Source of the DNA: Halomonas sp. SpR8
Lineage (GTDB): Bacteria > Pseudomonadota > Gammaproteobacteria > Pseudomonadales > Halomonadaceae
Assembly: GCF_031010195.1 (NCBI RefSeq)
Contig: NZ_JAUAMC010000001.1
Location: 62,001 to 126,000 of the forward strand
DNA: 64,000 nt
Direction: 5' to 3'
A program made the position numbers and the translations under genes. Below, piece by piece: positions 53,667-62,712 of this stretch. Positions within the stretch are counted from its first letter, which is position 1, and each line of letters opens with the position of its first letter. The notes beneath the pieces were generated by a model. It was not told the origin of the DNA, did no database searches, and worked only from the letters and a program-made list of their open reading frames with translations.

Positions 53667-56255
53667 ATGTCCGATCCAAGTCAAACCTTAATCTTGCAGT
53701 CACCTGTGGAGGGGGTTGTGGTTCCCCTAAGCGAGGTGCCCGACCCTGTCTTCGCCGGTCTGTCGCTGGGCGAAGGTATCGCCATTGACCCTCTCGGCGA
53801 GTGTCTGCATGCCCCCTGCGATGGCGAGATAGTGCAGTGTGCCCGCACTCGCCATGCCCTGACCCTGAGAACAGACGCCGGGGTAGAGTTATTGCTTCAT
53901 CTGGGGCTGGACACCGTCGAGCTAGAGGGCCAAGACATCGAGCTACTGGTGTCGGTGGGTGACAGGGTGCGCGTAGGTGAGCCGCTGTGTCGCTTTGATG
54001 CCGATAGGTTGGCACAAGCGGCCTCTGCGCTGATTACGCCCCTTGTGGTCACGGAGGCCGAGGGCTGGCATCTGCTGCCGTCACACCATAGCAAAGGTGC
54101 GCGGATCGCGCTTGGTGAGGAACTGCTGGTGCTCGCTCTCAGCACAGCGAAGCCGGTCGAGGCACCGACACAAGGTCCATTGGTTGAGCGTCGTTTGACG
54201 CTAGCCCTTGCTGCAGGGCTACACGCCCGCCCTGCGGCGCGGCTAAGAGCCATCGCCCGGGAGTATGGTGTCAGTTTGGAAGTACACCATGAGGGGGCAA
54301 CTGAACGTTCTGGCGCTAGCGCTGAAAGCTTAAGTGCGTTGATGAACCTGGGCTTGGTGGCGGGTAGTGCTTTACGTCTGAGTGCACGAGGCGCCCGAGG
54401 CGAGTCAGCTCTGGACGCCGCTGAGACGCTGTTGACAACCCCCGAAGCAGACGAGCAAATCGCAGCCGAATTCAAGTCGGCACAGACCAATGCCCTGGGA
54501 GTAGGAGAGTTGGCTGGTCTAGTGGCCAGCCAGGGGCTAGCGATTGGACCGCTGGTTATCTATTGTCCGCCACTGCCTGGAGTGCCTTACGAGGGCGAAG
54601 GGGAGAGCGTAGAAGCTCCGCGCCTTAAACATGCATTACACCGTGTCGCTACAGACTTAACGAAAGCCGAAGCGCAGGCGGCGAGCCAAGATCAAGGCGC
54701 TGAGGCGGAGATCTTTGCTGCCCATAGCGCCTGGCTGGAGGATCCGGCCCTCGTGGCAGCGGCAGAGGCGTATATGGGTGATGGCCGCAGCGCCGGTCAA
54801 GCCTGGCGGGAGGCATTAGACGCTGAAGCAGAGCGGCTTGCCGCTACGGGTAACGACTTGCTGGCTGCCCGGGTCGCTGACCTGCGCGACTTGCAGCGAC
54901 GGGTGATGGCGGCGCTGAGTGACGACCATCATGCGGCAGCTCCTGAGCTGCCCGAAGGCGCCATTTTGATGGCCGAGGACTTGACCCCTTCTGAGCTGGT
55001 GGCTGTTGCCGACCAGCGCCCAGCAGGGCTGTGTCTCGCAGGAGGTGGCACCACTTCTCATGTGGCAATACTGGCTCGGGCGCGGGGCATTCCCTGTCTA
55101 GTCGCCATGGGACAAGCGCTATTGGAATCAGCTAGCGATACTTCAGATGAAAGCGTCATTCTGGATGCTGAGACCGGTTATCTGGCGTTGAAACCAAGTT
55201 CTACCCAACTGGCTGAGGTGGCGGAGCGGATTGAGGATCGCCGGTATGAAGCCGAGCAGGCGCGGGCTAAAGCGCATGAGCCAGTCGTCACGCTGGACGG
55301 GCGTAAGGTTGAGGTGTGCGCCAATATTGGCGGTGCCGAAGAGGCGCGCCTAGCGGCATCGAACGGTGCCGATGGCGTGGGCCTGCTGCGCAGTGAGTTT
55401 CTATTTCTGGGGCGCGATAGCGCTCCCGATGAGGCGACACAGCGTGCAGAGTACCAGGCGGTTGTTGATGCCCTTGGCGGTAGGCCGATCATTATCCGCA
55501 CGCTGGATATTGGCGCCGACAAGCAGCTTCCCTATCTGCGCTTGCCCAACGTACCCAATCCCGCCCTAGGAGTGCGCGGCATTCGTTTATGGCAGAGCCA
55601 GCCTGAGCTGCTGGAGACCCAACTGAGGGCTTTGCTCACCGTTACGCCGCTCTCAACGCTGCAAATCATGCTACCCATGGTGAGCGAGGTTGGCGAGCTG
55701 TGCGAGGTGCGTCGGCGTCTGGAGTCGCTAATCAAGGAGCTGGGCCTAAACGAACGGCCACGTCTTGGCGCCATGATCGAAGTACCCAGCGCTGCACTAT
55801 GCGCTGCCAGCCTCGCTGCCGAGGCAGATTTTCTATCTATCGGGACTAACGACCTGACCCAGTACACGCTGGCCATGGATCGAGAAGATCCGTTTCTGGC
55901 CGCCCGTGCCGATGTGCTTCACCCGGCAGTACTGCGTCTGATTGAGGCTACTGTTGCTGGAGCAGCAGGGCGTTGCCCGATAGGCGTATGTGGGAGTGCC
56001 GCCAGTGATGCCCTAGCCGCTCCTCTGTTGGTAGCTCTGGGCGTTGATGAACTCTCTGTAGAGCCTGCACGCATACCGGCAGTGAAGACAGCTTTGCGTC
56101 GCCTGGACGCAGCCGACCTGGCGGCTGAACTCCCCGACCTGCTGGCCCTCCCTGATGCCGCCGCCGTGCGTCGGCGCCTCGCTGAGCTGGTGGCCCGGAA
56201 TGATAAAAATCAGCCAATAACAACGTCGACAACAACTCCCTTATTGAGGTGCTGA
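53667..56255 (+). CDS. nagF: PTS EIIA(Glc)-HPr-EI fusion phosphotransferase
   Basis: Three-part phosphotransferase of 862 residues. EIIA(Glc)-like domain about 1-160 with phosphorylated His78 in LLLHLGLDTV. HPr domain about 173-260 with His186 in AAGLHARPAA. EI domain about 285-855 with His465 in GGGTTSHVAILARARGIPCL and PEP-binding REDPFLAARADVLHPAVLRL. It carries phosphate from PEP all the way to the IIB cysteine of the next protein, so the operon supplies its own PTS. All three histidines are present. GCGGGAG precedes ATG 53667. The EIICB gene begins two bases after its stop. Confidence 0.94.
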   Translation: MSDPSQTLILQSPVEGVVVPLSEVPDPVFAGLSLGEGIAIDPLGECLHAPCDGEIVQCARTRHALTLRTDAGVELLLHLGLDTVELEGQDIELLVSVGDRVRVGEPLCRFDADRLAQAASALITPLVVTEAEGWHLLPSHHSKGARIALGEELLVLALSTAKPVEAPTQGPLVERRLTLALAAGLHARPAARLRAIAREYGVSLEVHHEGATERSGASAESLSALMNLGLVAGSALRLSARGARGESALDAAETLLTTPEADEQIAAEFKSAQTNALGVGELAGLVASQGLAIGPLVIYCPPLPGVPYEGEGESVEAPRLKHALHRVATDLTKAEAQAASQDQGAEAEIFAAHSAWLEDPALVAAAEAYMGDGRSAGQAWREALDAEAERLAATGNDLLAARVADLRDLQRRVMAALSDDHHAAAPELPEGAILMAEDLTPSELVAVADQRPAGLCLAGGGTTSHVAILARARGIPCLVAMGQALLESASDTSDESVILDAETGYLALKPSSTQLAEVAERIEDRRYEAEQARAKAHEPVVTLDGRKVEVCANIGGAEEARLAASNGADGVGLLRSEFLFLGRDSAPDEATQRAEYQAVVDALGGRPIIIRTLDIGADKQLPYLRLPNVPNPALGVRGIRLWQSQPELLETQLRALLTVTPLSTLQIMLPMVSEVGELCEVRRRLESLIKELGLNERPRLGAMIEVPSAALCAASLAAEADFLSIGTNDLTQYTLAMDREDPFLAARADVLHPAVLRLIEATVAGAAGRCPIGVCGSAASDALAAPLLVALGVDELSVEPARIPAVKTALRRLDAADLAAELPDLLALPDAAAVRRRLAELVARNDKNQPITTSTTTPLLRC

Positions 56256-56256
56256 T

Positions 56257-57966
56257 ATGGCTATTATGACCCTTGGGGCCCGCCTGATGGGTGGGCTACA
56301 GCAACTGGGCCGTTCCCTGATGCTGCCCATTGCGGTGCTACCCATCGCTGGTCTGCTGTTACGTTTGGGCCAGCCTGATCTGCTGGATATTGCTTTTATC
56401 GCCAGCGCGGGCGAAGCAATATTCGCCAATTTGGCGCTGATTTTTGCCATCGGCTTGGCGGTAGGCTTCGCTAATGACAGTAACGGCGCTGCCGGCCTGG
56501 CCGGTGTGATTGGCTACCTGGTGCTTGATGCGGTGCTGACTTCGCTCAATCCAGAGATTGATATGGGCGTGCTGGCGGGCATCATCATCGGCAGCATAGC
56601 GGGTTTGCTTTATAACCGTTTTCACACTATTCAATTGCCCGACTACTTGGCTTTTTTCGGCGGACGGCGCTTTGTGCCTATTGTCACAGGCCTTACCGCT
56701 GTGGTTCTCGGTGTCGCCTTTGGGATCACCTGGCCGCCCATTCAGCATGGCATTGACTTATTAGGCCAGTGGCTGATCGATGCCGGTGAGCTAGGGCTAT
56801 TCGTCTATGGGATGCTCAACCGGCTATTAATCGTCACCGGCCTGCACCATGTGCTCAACAGCTTAGTATGGTTTGTTTTTGGCAGCTTTGAGACGGCATC
56901 TGGGGCGGTAGTAAGCGGGGATCTTAATCGCTTCTTCGCGGGTGATCCTACCGCAGGCCGCTTTATGGCAGGCTTTTTCCCAGTGATGATGTTTGGTCTG
57001 CCAGCTGCAGCGCTGGCCATGTACCATGCTGCACCGAAGGGCCGGCGTGCCCAGGTGGGCGGTCTGCTGCTGTCGCTGGCGTTGACCGCCTTCCTTACCG
57101 GTGTTACCGAGCCTATCGAATTCACCTTTATGTTCCTGGCGCCGCTTCTTTATGGCTTGCATGCTTTATTAACCGGTATCTCAGTAGCCTTGCTTCACTG
57201 GCTGGACGTTAAGCTGGGCTTTACTTTCTCTGCAGGGGCCTTCGACTACGCGCTCTCGTACGGGCTTTCTACCAATGGTTGGCTGATGCTGCCGGTAGGA
57301 TTGGCCTATTTCGTTATTTACTACACGATTTTCCGCTGGGCGATTGTACGTTTCGACCTACCTACGCCGGGCCGTGACTCTGAGATAATCGCGCCCGTTG
57401 GGACGGAAAACGCTCCTAGTGAGCGTGGCCCAGCCTTTGTTGCGGCCCTGGGCGGGGCAACCAACCTACAAAGCGTTGGTGCGTGTACCACTCGGCTGCG
57501 TTTGGTGTTAGAGAATCCCGACGCTATCGATGAAGCTGCTCTTAAGGCACTGGGCTCGCGTGGGCTGCTGCGTCTGCAAGGTGGTGGTGTTCAGGTCATC
57601 GTAGGGCCGATTGCAGATGGCGTCGCTGATGAGATCCGCAATACACTTAGTGCTGAGGCACCTGAGCGGCAGGCCGTCCAAGGAAATTCTAGTGCCGAAG
57701 CAACTTCAGCAACCGATGTAGCGCCTATTGACTCTCAGGATAGACTGGCTTGGCAGCAGGCTTTGGGGGGCGAAAGGAATGTGCGCAGCGCGACGGCTGT
57801 TGCCTCCACTCGTCTGCGCTTGGAGCTGGCCGATGCCGCTGCGCTAGACGAGGCTGCCCTGACTAGCCTGGGCGCTTCCGGCGTGCAGCGTTTGGAGCGT
57901 GGGGTAATCCATGTGCTAATCGGTGAACGGGCAAACTCGGTGGCCTTGGGGCTATCATTGCCCTAA
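56257..57966 (+). CDS. nagE: PTS N-acetylglucosamine EIICB with a second, cysteine-less IIB domain
   Basis: Membrane permease of 569 residues. The IIC domain (about 1-370, ten or so helices) starts LGARLMGGLQQLGRSLMLPI and includes the substrate motif TGVTEPIEFTFMFLAPLLYG. IIB domain 1 (about 390-470) has phosphorylated Cys410 in GACTTRLRL. After a short linker a second IIB-like domain (about 495-569) repeats the fold. There the matching position is Ala516 in AVASTRLRL, so it cannot be phosphorylated in the usual way. No IIA domain is fused; EIIA comes from the preceding gene. The protein imports and phosphorylates GlcNAc. The duplicated inactive IIB suggests a regulatory or structural role. 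Confidence 0.92.
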   Translation: MAIMTLGARLMGGLQQLGRSLMLPIAVLPIAGLLLRLGQPDLLDIAFIASAGEAIFANLALIFAIGLAVGFANDSNGAAGLAGVIGYLVLDAVLTSLNPEIDMGVLAGIIIGSIAGLLYNRFHTIQLPDYLAFFGGRRFVPIVTGLTAVVLGVAFGITWPPIQHGIDLLGQWLIDAGELGLFVYGMLNRLLIVTGLHHVLNSLVWFVFGSFETASGAVVSGDLNRFFAGDPTAGRFMAGFFPVMMFGLPAAALAMYHAAPKGRRAQVGGLLLSLALTAFLTGVTEPIEFTFMFLAPLLYGLHALLTGISVALLHWLDVKLGFTFSAGAFDYALSYGLSTNGWLMLPVGLAYFVIYYTIFRWAIVRFDLPTPGRDSEIIAPVGTENAPSERGPAFVAALGGATNLQSVGACTTRLRLVLENPDAIDEAALKALGSRGLLRLQGGGVQVIVGPIADGVADEIRNTLSAEAPERQAVQGNSSAEATSATDVAPIDSQDRLAWQQALGGERNVRSATAVASTRLRLELADAAALDEAALTSLGASGVQRLERGVIHVLIGERANSVALGLSLP

Positions 57967-57977
57967 TTAAGCGATCA

Positions 57978-58004
57978 GGCCGCCCCAGAGGAGTATGGGC
58001 GGCC
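57978..58004 (+). terminator. hairpin terminator after nagE
   Basis: GGCCGCCC-N11-GGGCGGCC, a perfect 8-bp GC stem starting 12 bases after the nagE stop, followed by ATTTCC. The weak T-tract lowers certainty, but it marks the end of the nag operon. Confidence 0.6.
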
Positions 58005-58097
58005 ATTTCCATTCGGTCTGGTTGTTTAATCTTGATCTGTCTAGGAGCGTCAGGGATGAATCGGTTAAGCTAAAGTTACATACTTATGGAGCGCGTT

Positions 58098-58895
58098 ATG
58101 ACACCTCGCCTGATTGTTTCTGACCTGGATGGCACCCTATTAGGAAGCGACCACTCCCTACACGAAAGCACCGTCGAGGTGCTAAGAGCATTGGTGGAGC
58201 AGGGGCATCATGTCGCGCTCGCCTCGGGTCGCCACTACCACGATATGAAGGTGTTTCGTGATCAGTTAAATATTCCCGCGCACCTTATCAGCACCAACGG
58301 TGCCTATGTTCATGATCCTGAAGATGCCTTGCTGGCGGCTAATCACCTCGCGCCCGCGCATGCCAAGACGCTGATCGGTCTACCGCGTCCGCCCCAGGTA
58401 CGGTTGAATCTCTATCGCGAGAGCGGCTGGCATATTGATGCAGAGGCCCCACACCTATTATCACTCCACGCCACTACCGGCTTTGGCTATCAAGTCGTGC
58501 CGCCTGATCAGATGGACACTGACGGCGTGGGCAAAGTGCTTTATCTGGGCGACCCAAAGGCGCTGAAACAGCTGGAAGGAGAGGCCCATGACGCCCACGG
58601 CGACGCGCTGCACATCACCTACTCTACGATTGATTCACTGGAAATTATGGCGGGCGGTGTCAACAAAGGCGTGGCGCTGTCATCACTGCTGGAACGGTTG
58701 GGCTTAACGCCCGCAGATTGTTTAGCATTTGGTGACAACCTTAACGATACCGAAATGCTCGATTTAGCGGGGGAGGCCCAGGTAATGGCCAACGCCCATC
58801 CGGCGCTGTTTGACCGTATCACCGGCGCTGAACGCATCGGCCACCACGGTGAAGCTGCCGTTGCTCAGTGGCTGAAACAGCGGTTTGGGCTTTAA
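58098..58895 (+). CDS. Cof-type HAD hydrolase (sugar-phosphate phosphatase)
   Basis: HAD class IIB protein of 265 residues. Motif I is VSDLDGTLL, motif II LASGRHYHD, the late lysine is in GGVNKGVALSSLL, and motif IV is AFGDNLNDTEMLDLAG. Relatives (Cof, YidA, YbhA) dephosphorylate sugar phosphates, pyridoxal phosphate or similar. The substrate is not readable. ATG 58098 is chosen because GGAG lies six bases before it; ATG 58086 upstream lacks a site. It stands alone between the nag operon and a two-component system. Confidence 0.88.
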   Translation: MTPRLIVSDLDGTLLGSDHSLHESTVEVLRALVEQGHHVALASGRHYHDMKVFRDQLNIPAHLISTNGAYVHDPEDALLAANHLAPAHAKTLIGLPRPPQVRLNLYRESGWHIDAEAPHLLSLHATTGFGYQVVPPDQMDTDGVGKVLYLGDPKALKQLEGEAHDAHGDALHITYSTIDSLEIMAGGVNKGVALSSLLERLGLTPADCLAFGDNLNDTEMLDLAGEAQVMANAHPALFDRITGAERIGHHGEAAVAQWLKQRFGL

Positions 58896-59013
58896 ATGCT
58901 GAACAACACTAAACTAATGCAACCTTGGTAGTAGCACTATTGCTACTACCTGGCCCCTCGACCATCATCAAGGCCCAATAAAACGACAACAACGTAGGGC
59001 GATAACCGCTGCG

Positions 59014-59739
59014 ATGACGACACCCCCTGCTACCTTGATTGTGGTCGATGATGATCCGGAAATTTGTGAACTGCTCGCGGACTACCTGGGGCGGCACGGC
59101 TACCGGGTATTTACCGCGAAGGGAGCCGAAGCGCTGCATGTTCTGCGCGCTGAACATATGCCAGACCTGTTGATTGTCGATCTAATGCTGCCCGGTGACG
59201 ACGGCTTTACCATCTGCCGCGACGTCCGCAAGCACAGCGATGTGCCGATTATTATGCTGACCGCTAGCGCCGATGAGACCGACCGTATTCTTGGCCTTGA
59301 GCTGGGCGCTGATGATTATCTAGGCAAGCCGTTTAATCCCCGCGAGTTGCTGGCGCGTATTAAAGCGGTGCTGCGGCGTACCTGCAGTACGCCGCCTGAA
59401 CTGCCCGCCGGGCAGGCGCGTTGGGTCAGTTTTGGTAATTGGCAGCTCGACCGCATGACCCGCGAGCTGATTGACCTGCAGGGCGAACGCGCCGCACTTT
59501 CGGGGGCTGACTTTCAGTTACTGCAGGTGTTTTTAGCGCACCCCGCTAAGGTGCTCACCCGGGACGATCTCTATGCGCTAACCCGCGGGCGTGATGCGCC
59601 GCCGCTTGACCGCTCCATTGATGTCCACGTTTGTCGCCTGCGCCAGCGGCTGGGTGAAGATGCTCAGCACTCGCAGCTGATTCGAACGGTGCGCGGGGCG
59701 GGCTACGTATTAACCGCCCAGGTAGACGCATTAACGTGA
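59014..59739 (+). CDS. OmpR-family response regulator (GltR-like)
   Basis: Response regulator of 241 residues. Receiver domain 1-120 with acidic pocket V-D-D-D-P, phosphorylated Asp56 in LIVDLMLPGDDG, Thr in MLTAS, and the late lysine in LGKPFNPRE. The C-terminal winged helix includes LTRDDLYALTRG and RLRQRLGED. It overlaps the sensor kinase by four bases and precedes a glucose-type ABC importer. That is the arrangement of GltR/GtrS with gtsABCD in Pseudomonas, where the pair controls glucose uptake. The start lacks a strong ribosome site. Confidence 0.9.
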   Translation: MTTPPATLIVVDDDPEICELLADYLGRHGYRVFTAKGAEALHVLRAEHMPDLLIVDLMLPGDDGFTICRDVRKHSDVPIIMLTASADETDRILGLELGADDYLGKPFNPRELLARIKAVLRRTCSTPPELPAGQARWVSFGNWQLDRMTRELIDLQGERAALSGADFQLLQVFLAHPAKVLTRDDLYALTRGRDAPPLDRSIDVHVCRLRQRLGEDAQHSQLIRTVRGAGYVLTAQVDALT

Positions 59740-61247
59740 GCTGGAAGTGGTGGGAAAATAAGTGGTGGGCAAATACCCGGCGCCGCTTATCTCGCTGGCT
59801 GCCAGCATCACTACGCGGGCGCTTTGTGATTATTATGATCGCCGGGGTGCTGGTGGCCCAGGGGGCCAGCTACGCCATCTGGACATCCCAGGTGCGCTCC
59901 AGCCATTTGGCCCAGTTGGATGAGCTGTCCACCAATATGGCGTTTAGCATCGCCTCCACCATGAAGTTTTTCCGCTCATTGCCCGTGGACTACCGCCACA
60001 TCGTGCTGGATCAACTGCGCAATATGGGCGGCACGCGTTTTTTTGTTAGCGTCAACGAACGCAGACTCACTATCGACGATATTGGCTCAGGGCCAGAAAA
60101 ACAGGTAGTGGTCAATAATGTGCGCTCGGTGCTCACCCAGCAGCTCAATATCGATGATGTGATTGTCGAGTTCTCCCGCCCCGAAAACCTGCGTGTTCTC
60201 AATAACGAAGTGCTGCTTTACGACTTGCCGCCCCGCTGGGGGCAGCACAGTCTGCTGATGGAGCCGCTCTCGCCGCCGATTTTAGTGGTTCAGTTAGAGC
60301 TTGCTCCGGATACCTGGCTCTACGTGGCCACGCTGCTGGGCGTGCCGGATATCTTCAGCGGCTATCGCTGGCTCTCTGAAGAGCGCTTGCTGGTCGGGCT
60401 GCTGGTGCTACTAAGTGTGCTGGCGCTCTCGTTTTTGGGCATTTCCAGCGTCACCCGACCGCTGGCGCGGCTTTCACGGGCGGCGAATCAGCTCGGCGAT
60501 GACTTGGATATGCCGCCGCTAAAAGAGAGCGGCCCCAAGGAAGTTGCCGCCACCGCGGCGGCGTTTAATCGAATGCAACGGCGTATCCGCGAGCAGATTG
60601 AGGAGCGTGAGCGGCTGTTTTCGGCAATTTCCCATGACTTGAAAACGCCGTTAACCCGTATGCGGCTGCGCGCTGAAATGCTCGATGATGACTACCAGCG
60701 GGAGCGCTTTTGTGCCTCGCTGGATGAGTTGGATAGCCTGGTAAAGGGCGCCTTGGCATCAGTAAAAGGCTTGGATCTGCACGAGGAGCCAGCTCCCGTC
60801 TCGCTGGCGTCACTACTCGAAGAGCTGGCGGGAGAACTTAGCCTGCAGGGAGGGCAGTTGACTATTGAGAAATACAGCTATCCAGTGGCACCACTGATCG
60901 CCAAGCCAATAGCCCTTAAGCGCTGCCTAGCCAACTTGCTTGAGAATGCGGTGTTCTATGGCAAGCAGGCCGATGTAGCGCTAATTGATCAGGGTAACAA
61001 GGTTATCCTGCGTATTCGTGATCATGGCCCCGGCATTCCTGAAGAGCAGCTAGGTCGGGTGTTTTCGCCGTTTGTTCGCCTGGAGCCCTCACGCAGCCGA
61101 CATACCGGCGGCAGTGGCCTGGGGCTGGGCATCGCGCGGCATATTGCGCGTGCCCATGGCGGTGATATTACGCTCGCCAACCATGCCGATGGTGGGCTGG
61201 TAGTCACCCTAACGCTACCCCGGCAGGAAACTATTACAGGTTTGTAA
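59736..61247 (+). CDS. sensor histidine kinase (GtrS-like)
   Basis: Membrane sensor of 503 residues. TM1 is about 30-49 (FVIIMIAGVLVAQGASYAIW), with a periplasmic domain of about 165 residues. TM2 is about 222-240, followed by HAMP and dimerisation with phosphorylated His300 in AISHDLKTPLTRMRLRAEML. The ATPase domain has N-box LLENAVFY, G1 DHGPGIPE and G2 GGSGLGLGIARH. In the Pseudomonas homologue the periplasmic domain senses 2-ketogluconate or 6-phosphogluconate-related ligands; that specificity is not shown here. GTG start at 59736 overlaps the regulator gene. Its partner transporter follows 111 bases on. Confidence 0.9.
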   Translation: MSWKWWENKWWANTRRRLSRWLPASLRGRFVIIMIAGVLVAQGASYAIWTSQVRSSHLAQLDELSTNMAFSIASTMKFFRSLPVDYRHIVLDQLRNMGGTRFFVSVNERRLTIDDIGSGPEKQVVVNNVRSVLTQQLNIDDVIVEFSRPENLRVLNNEVLLYDLPPRWGQHSLLMEPLSPPILVVQLELAPDTWLYVATLLGVPDIFSGYRWLSEERLLVGLLVLLSVLALSFLGISSVTRPLARLSRAANQLGDDLDMPPLKESGPKEVAATAAAFNRMQRRIREQIEERERLFSAISHDLKTPLTRMRLRAEMLDDDYQRERFCASLDELDSLVKGALASVKGLDLHEEPAPVSLASLLEELAGELSLQGGQLTIEKYSYPVAPLIAKPIALKRCLANLLENAVFYGKQADVALIDQGNKVILRIRDHGPGIPEEQLGRVFSPFVRLEPSRSRHTGGSGLGLGIARHIARAHGGDITLANHADGGLVVTLTLPRQETITGL

Positions 61248-61358
61248 TAAAACCCCAACACTATGCAGTACTCGGTAACTCCCGTTGTCGCTCGCCTTGG
61301 CGTAACCTTTTGGAGGTCGCACGTCCGAGAGGACAATAACAATATAAGGAGTGACTCC

Positions 61359-62618
61359 ATGTCGACGTTTAAGAAGACAACCCTCGCGCTTGCTCTGGCA
61401 GGTGCCACGCTCGCCACTACCGCTCAGGCCAGTGAAGTTGAAGTGCTGCACTGGTGGACTTCCGGCGGCGAAGCTCGCGCTGCCAACGTGCTCAAAGAGT
61501 TAATGGAAGCCGAAGGCTATGGCTGGCAGGACTTCGCCGTGGCCGGGGGCGGCGGTGAAACCGCTATGACGGTACTCAAGTCTCGCGCCATGTCGGGCAA
61601 CCCACCTTCTGCAGCCCAAATCAAAGGCCCTGAAATTCAGGAGTGGGGCGAGCTGGGTTTGCTCGGCGAATTGAGTGAGGTGGCTGACGCCGAAGGCTGG
61701 GACGAGCTACTGCCTGAAGTGGTCGCCGATGTAATGCGCTACGATGGTGAGTACGTAGCGGTGCCCGTTAACGTGCACCGGGTAAACTGGCTGTGGGCTA
61801 ACCCGGAAGTGCTGGAGGCAGCAGGGGTGGAAATGCCCACCACGCTGGATGAGCTTTTCGAAGCAGGCGAGGCTATCCGCGAAGCGGGCTTCGTGCCGCT
61901 GGCACATGGCGGTCAGTCCTGGCAGGACGCGACGGTATTTGAGAGCGTACTGTTGGGCGGCCAGGGCAGCGAGTTTTATCAGCAGGCCCTGGTGGATTTA
62001 GATCCAGAAGCGCTGGGTGGCGAACAGATGATCGCGGCCCTTGAAGATTTCAAGCGCACCCGTGAGCTAATGGATGAAGGTATGTCCGGCCGCGACTGGA
62101 ACATTGCGACAGCGATGGTGATCGAGGGCGTGGCAGGGTTTCAGCTAATGGGCGACTGGGCCAAAGGTGAATTTACTGCAGCTGGGCTAACCGCCGGAGA
62201 AGACTACCTATGTGCGGCAGCGCCGGGCACCGAAGATGCATTCACCTTCAATATCGATAGCCTGGCTATGTTCCGGGTCACCGACGACGAGGAGCGCGAG
62301 GCCCAGCAGGCACTAGCCCGCCTAGTGCTTGAGCCGACCTTCCAGGAAGCGTTTAACCTTGCCAAAGGTTCGATTCCGGCGCGTCCTGATCTGGATATGA
62401 GCGAATTCGATAGCTGCGCTCAGCAGTCCCTGGCCGATTTCCAGCGCACCGCCGAAGAGGGGGGCTTAGTACCCAGTATGGCCCACGGTATGGCCGTGCG
62501 TGCGGATATTCAGGGCGCTATTTTTGACGTGGTGACTAACTACTTCAACGACGCCGATATGCCCGCCGAAGAAGCAGCCGAACGCATGGTGAGCACTGCC
62601 CAAGCGGCCTCTTTCTAA
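61359..62618 (+). CDS. gtsA: glucose/mannose-type ABC substrate-binding protein (GtsA-like)
   Basis: Periplasmic binding protein of 419 residues. Signal peptide 1-23 with T-A-Q-A cleavage before SEVEV. The mature start VLHWWTSGGEARAANVLKEL and the internal VNVHRVNWLWANPEVLEAAG are hallmarks of the glucose-binding GtsA/GltB group. ATG 61359 follows TAAGGAG at eight bases; the frame is open further upstream without homology. It is the first gene of an operon continuing past the window. A hairpin lies after its stop, as in the polyol operon. Cognate regulators are probably the two-component genes just upstream. Confidence 0.9.
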   Translation: MSTFKKTTLALALAGATLATTAQASEVEVLHWWTSGGEARAANVLKELMEAEGYGWQDFAVAGGGGETAMTVLKSRAMSGNPPSAAQIKGPEIQEWGELGLLGELSEVADAEGWDELLPEVVADVMRYDGEYVAVPVNVHRVNWLWANPEVLEAAGVEMPTTLDELFEAGEAIREAGFVPLAHGGQSWQDATVFESVLLGGQGSEFYQQALVDLDPEALGGEQMIAALEDFKRTRELMDEGMSGRDWNIATAMVIEGVAGFQLMGDWAKGEFTAAGLTAGEDYLCAAAPGTEDAFTFNIDSLAMFRVTDDEEREAQQALARLVLEPTFQEAFNLAKGSIPARPDLDMSEFDSCAQQSLADFQRTAEEGGLVPSMAHGMAVRADIQGAIFDVVTNYFNDADMPAEEAAERMVSTAQAASF

Positions 62619-62645
62619 GGTCTTCTAGGCCTTACGTTCTCTAGG

Positions 62646-62661
62646 CGCCGTCGCAACGGCG
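62646..62661 (+). promoter_or_regulatory. intercistronic hairpin after glucose-binding-protein gene
   Basis: CGCCGT-CGCA-ACGGCG, a 6-bp GC stem with a tetraloop in the 94-base gap before the permease gene. There is no T-run. Likely a 3'-end stabiliser or partial attenuator. Confidence 0.45.
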
Positions 62662-62712
62662 GCGTCTATTCTGCTTGGCAAGGACACTTCTCCAATAAGA
62701 GATTCCCTCCCC

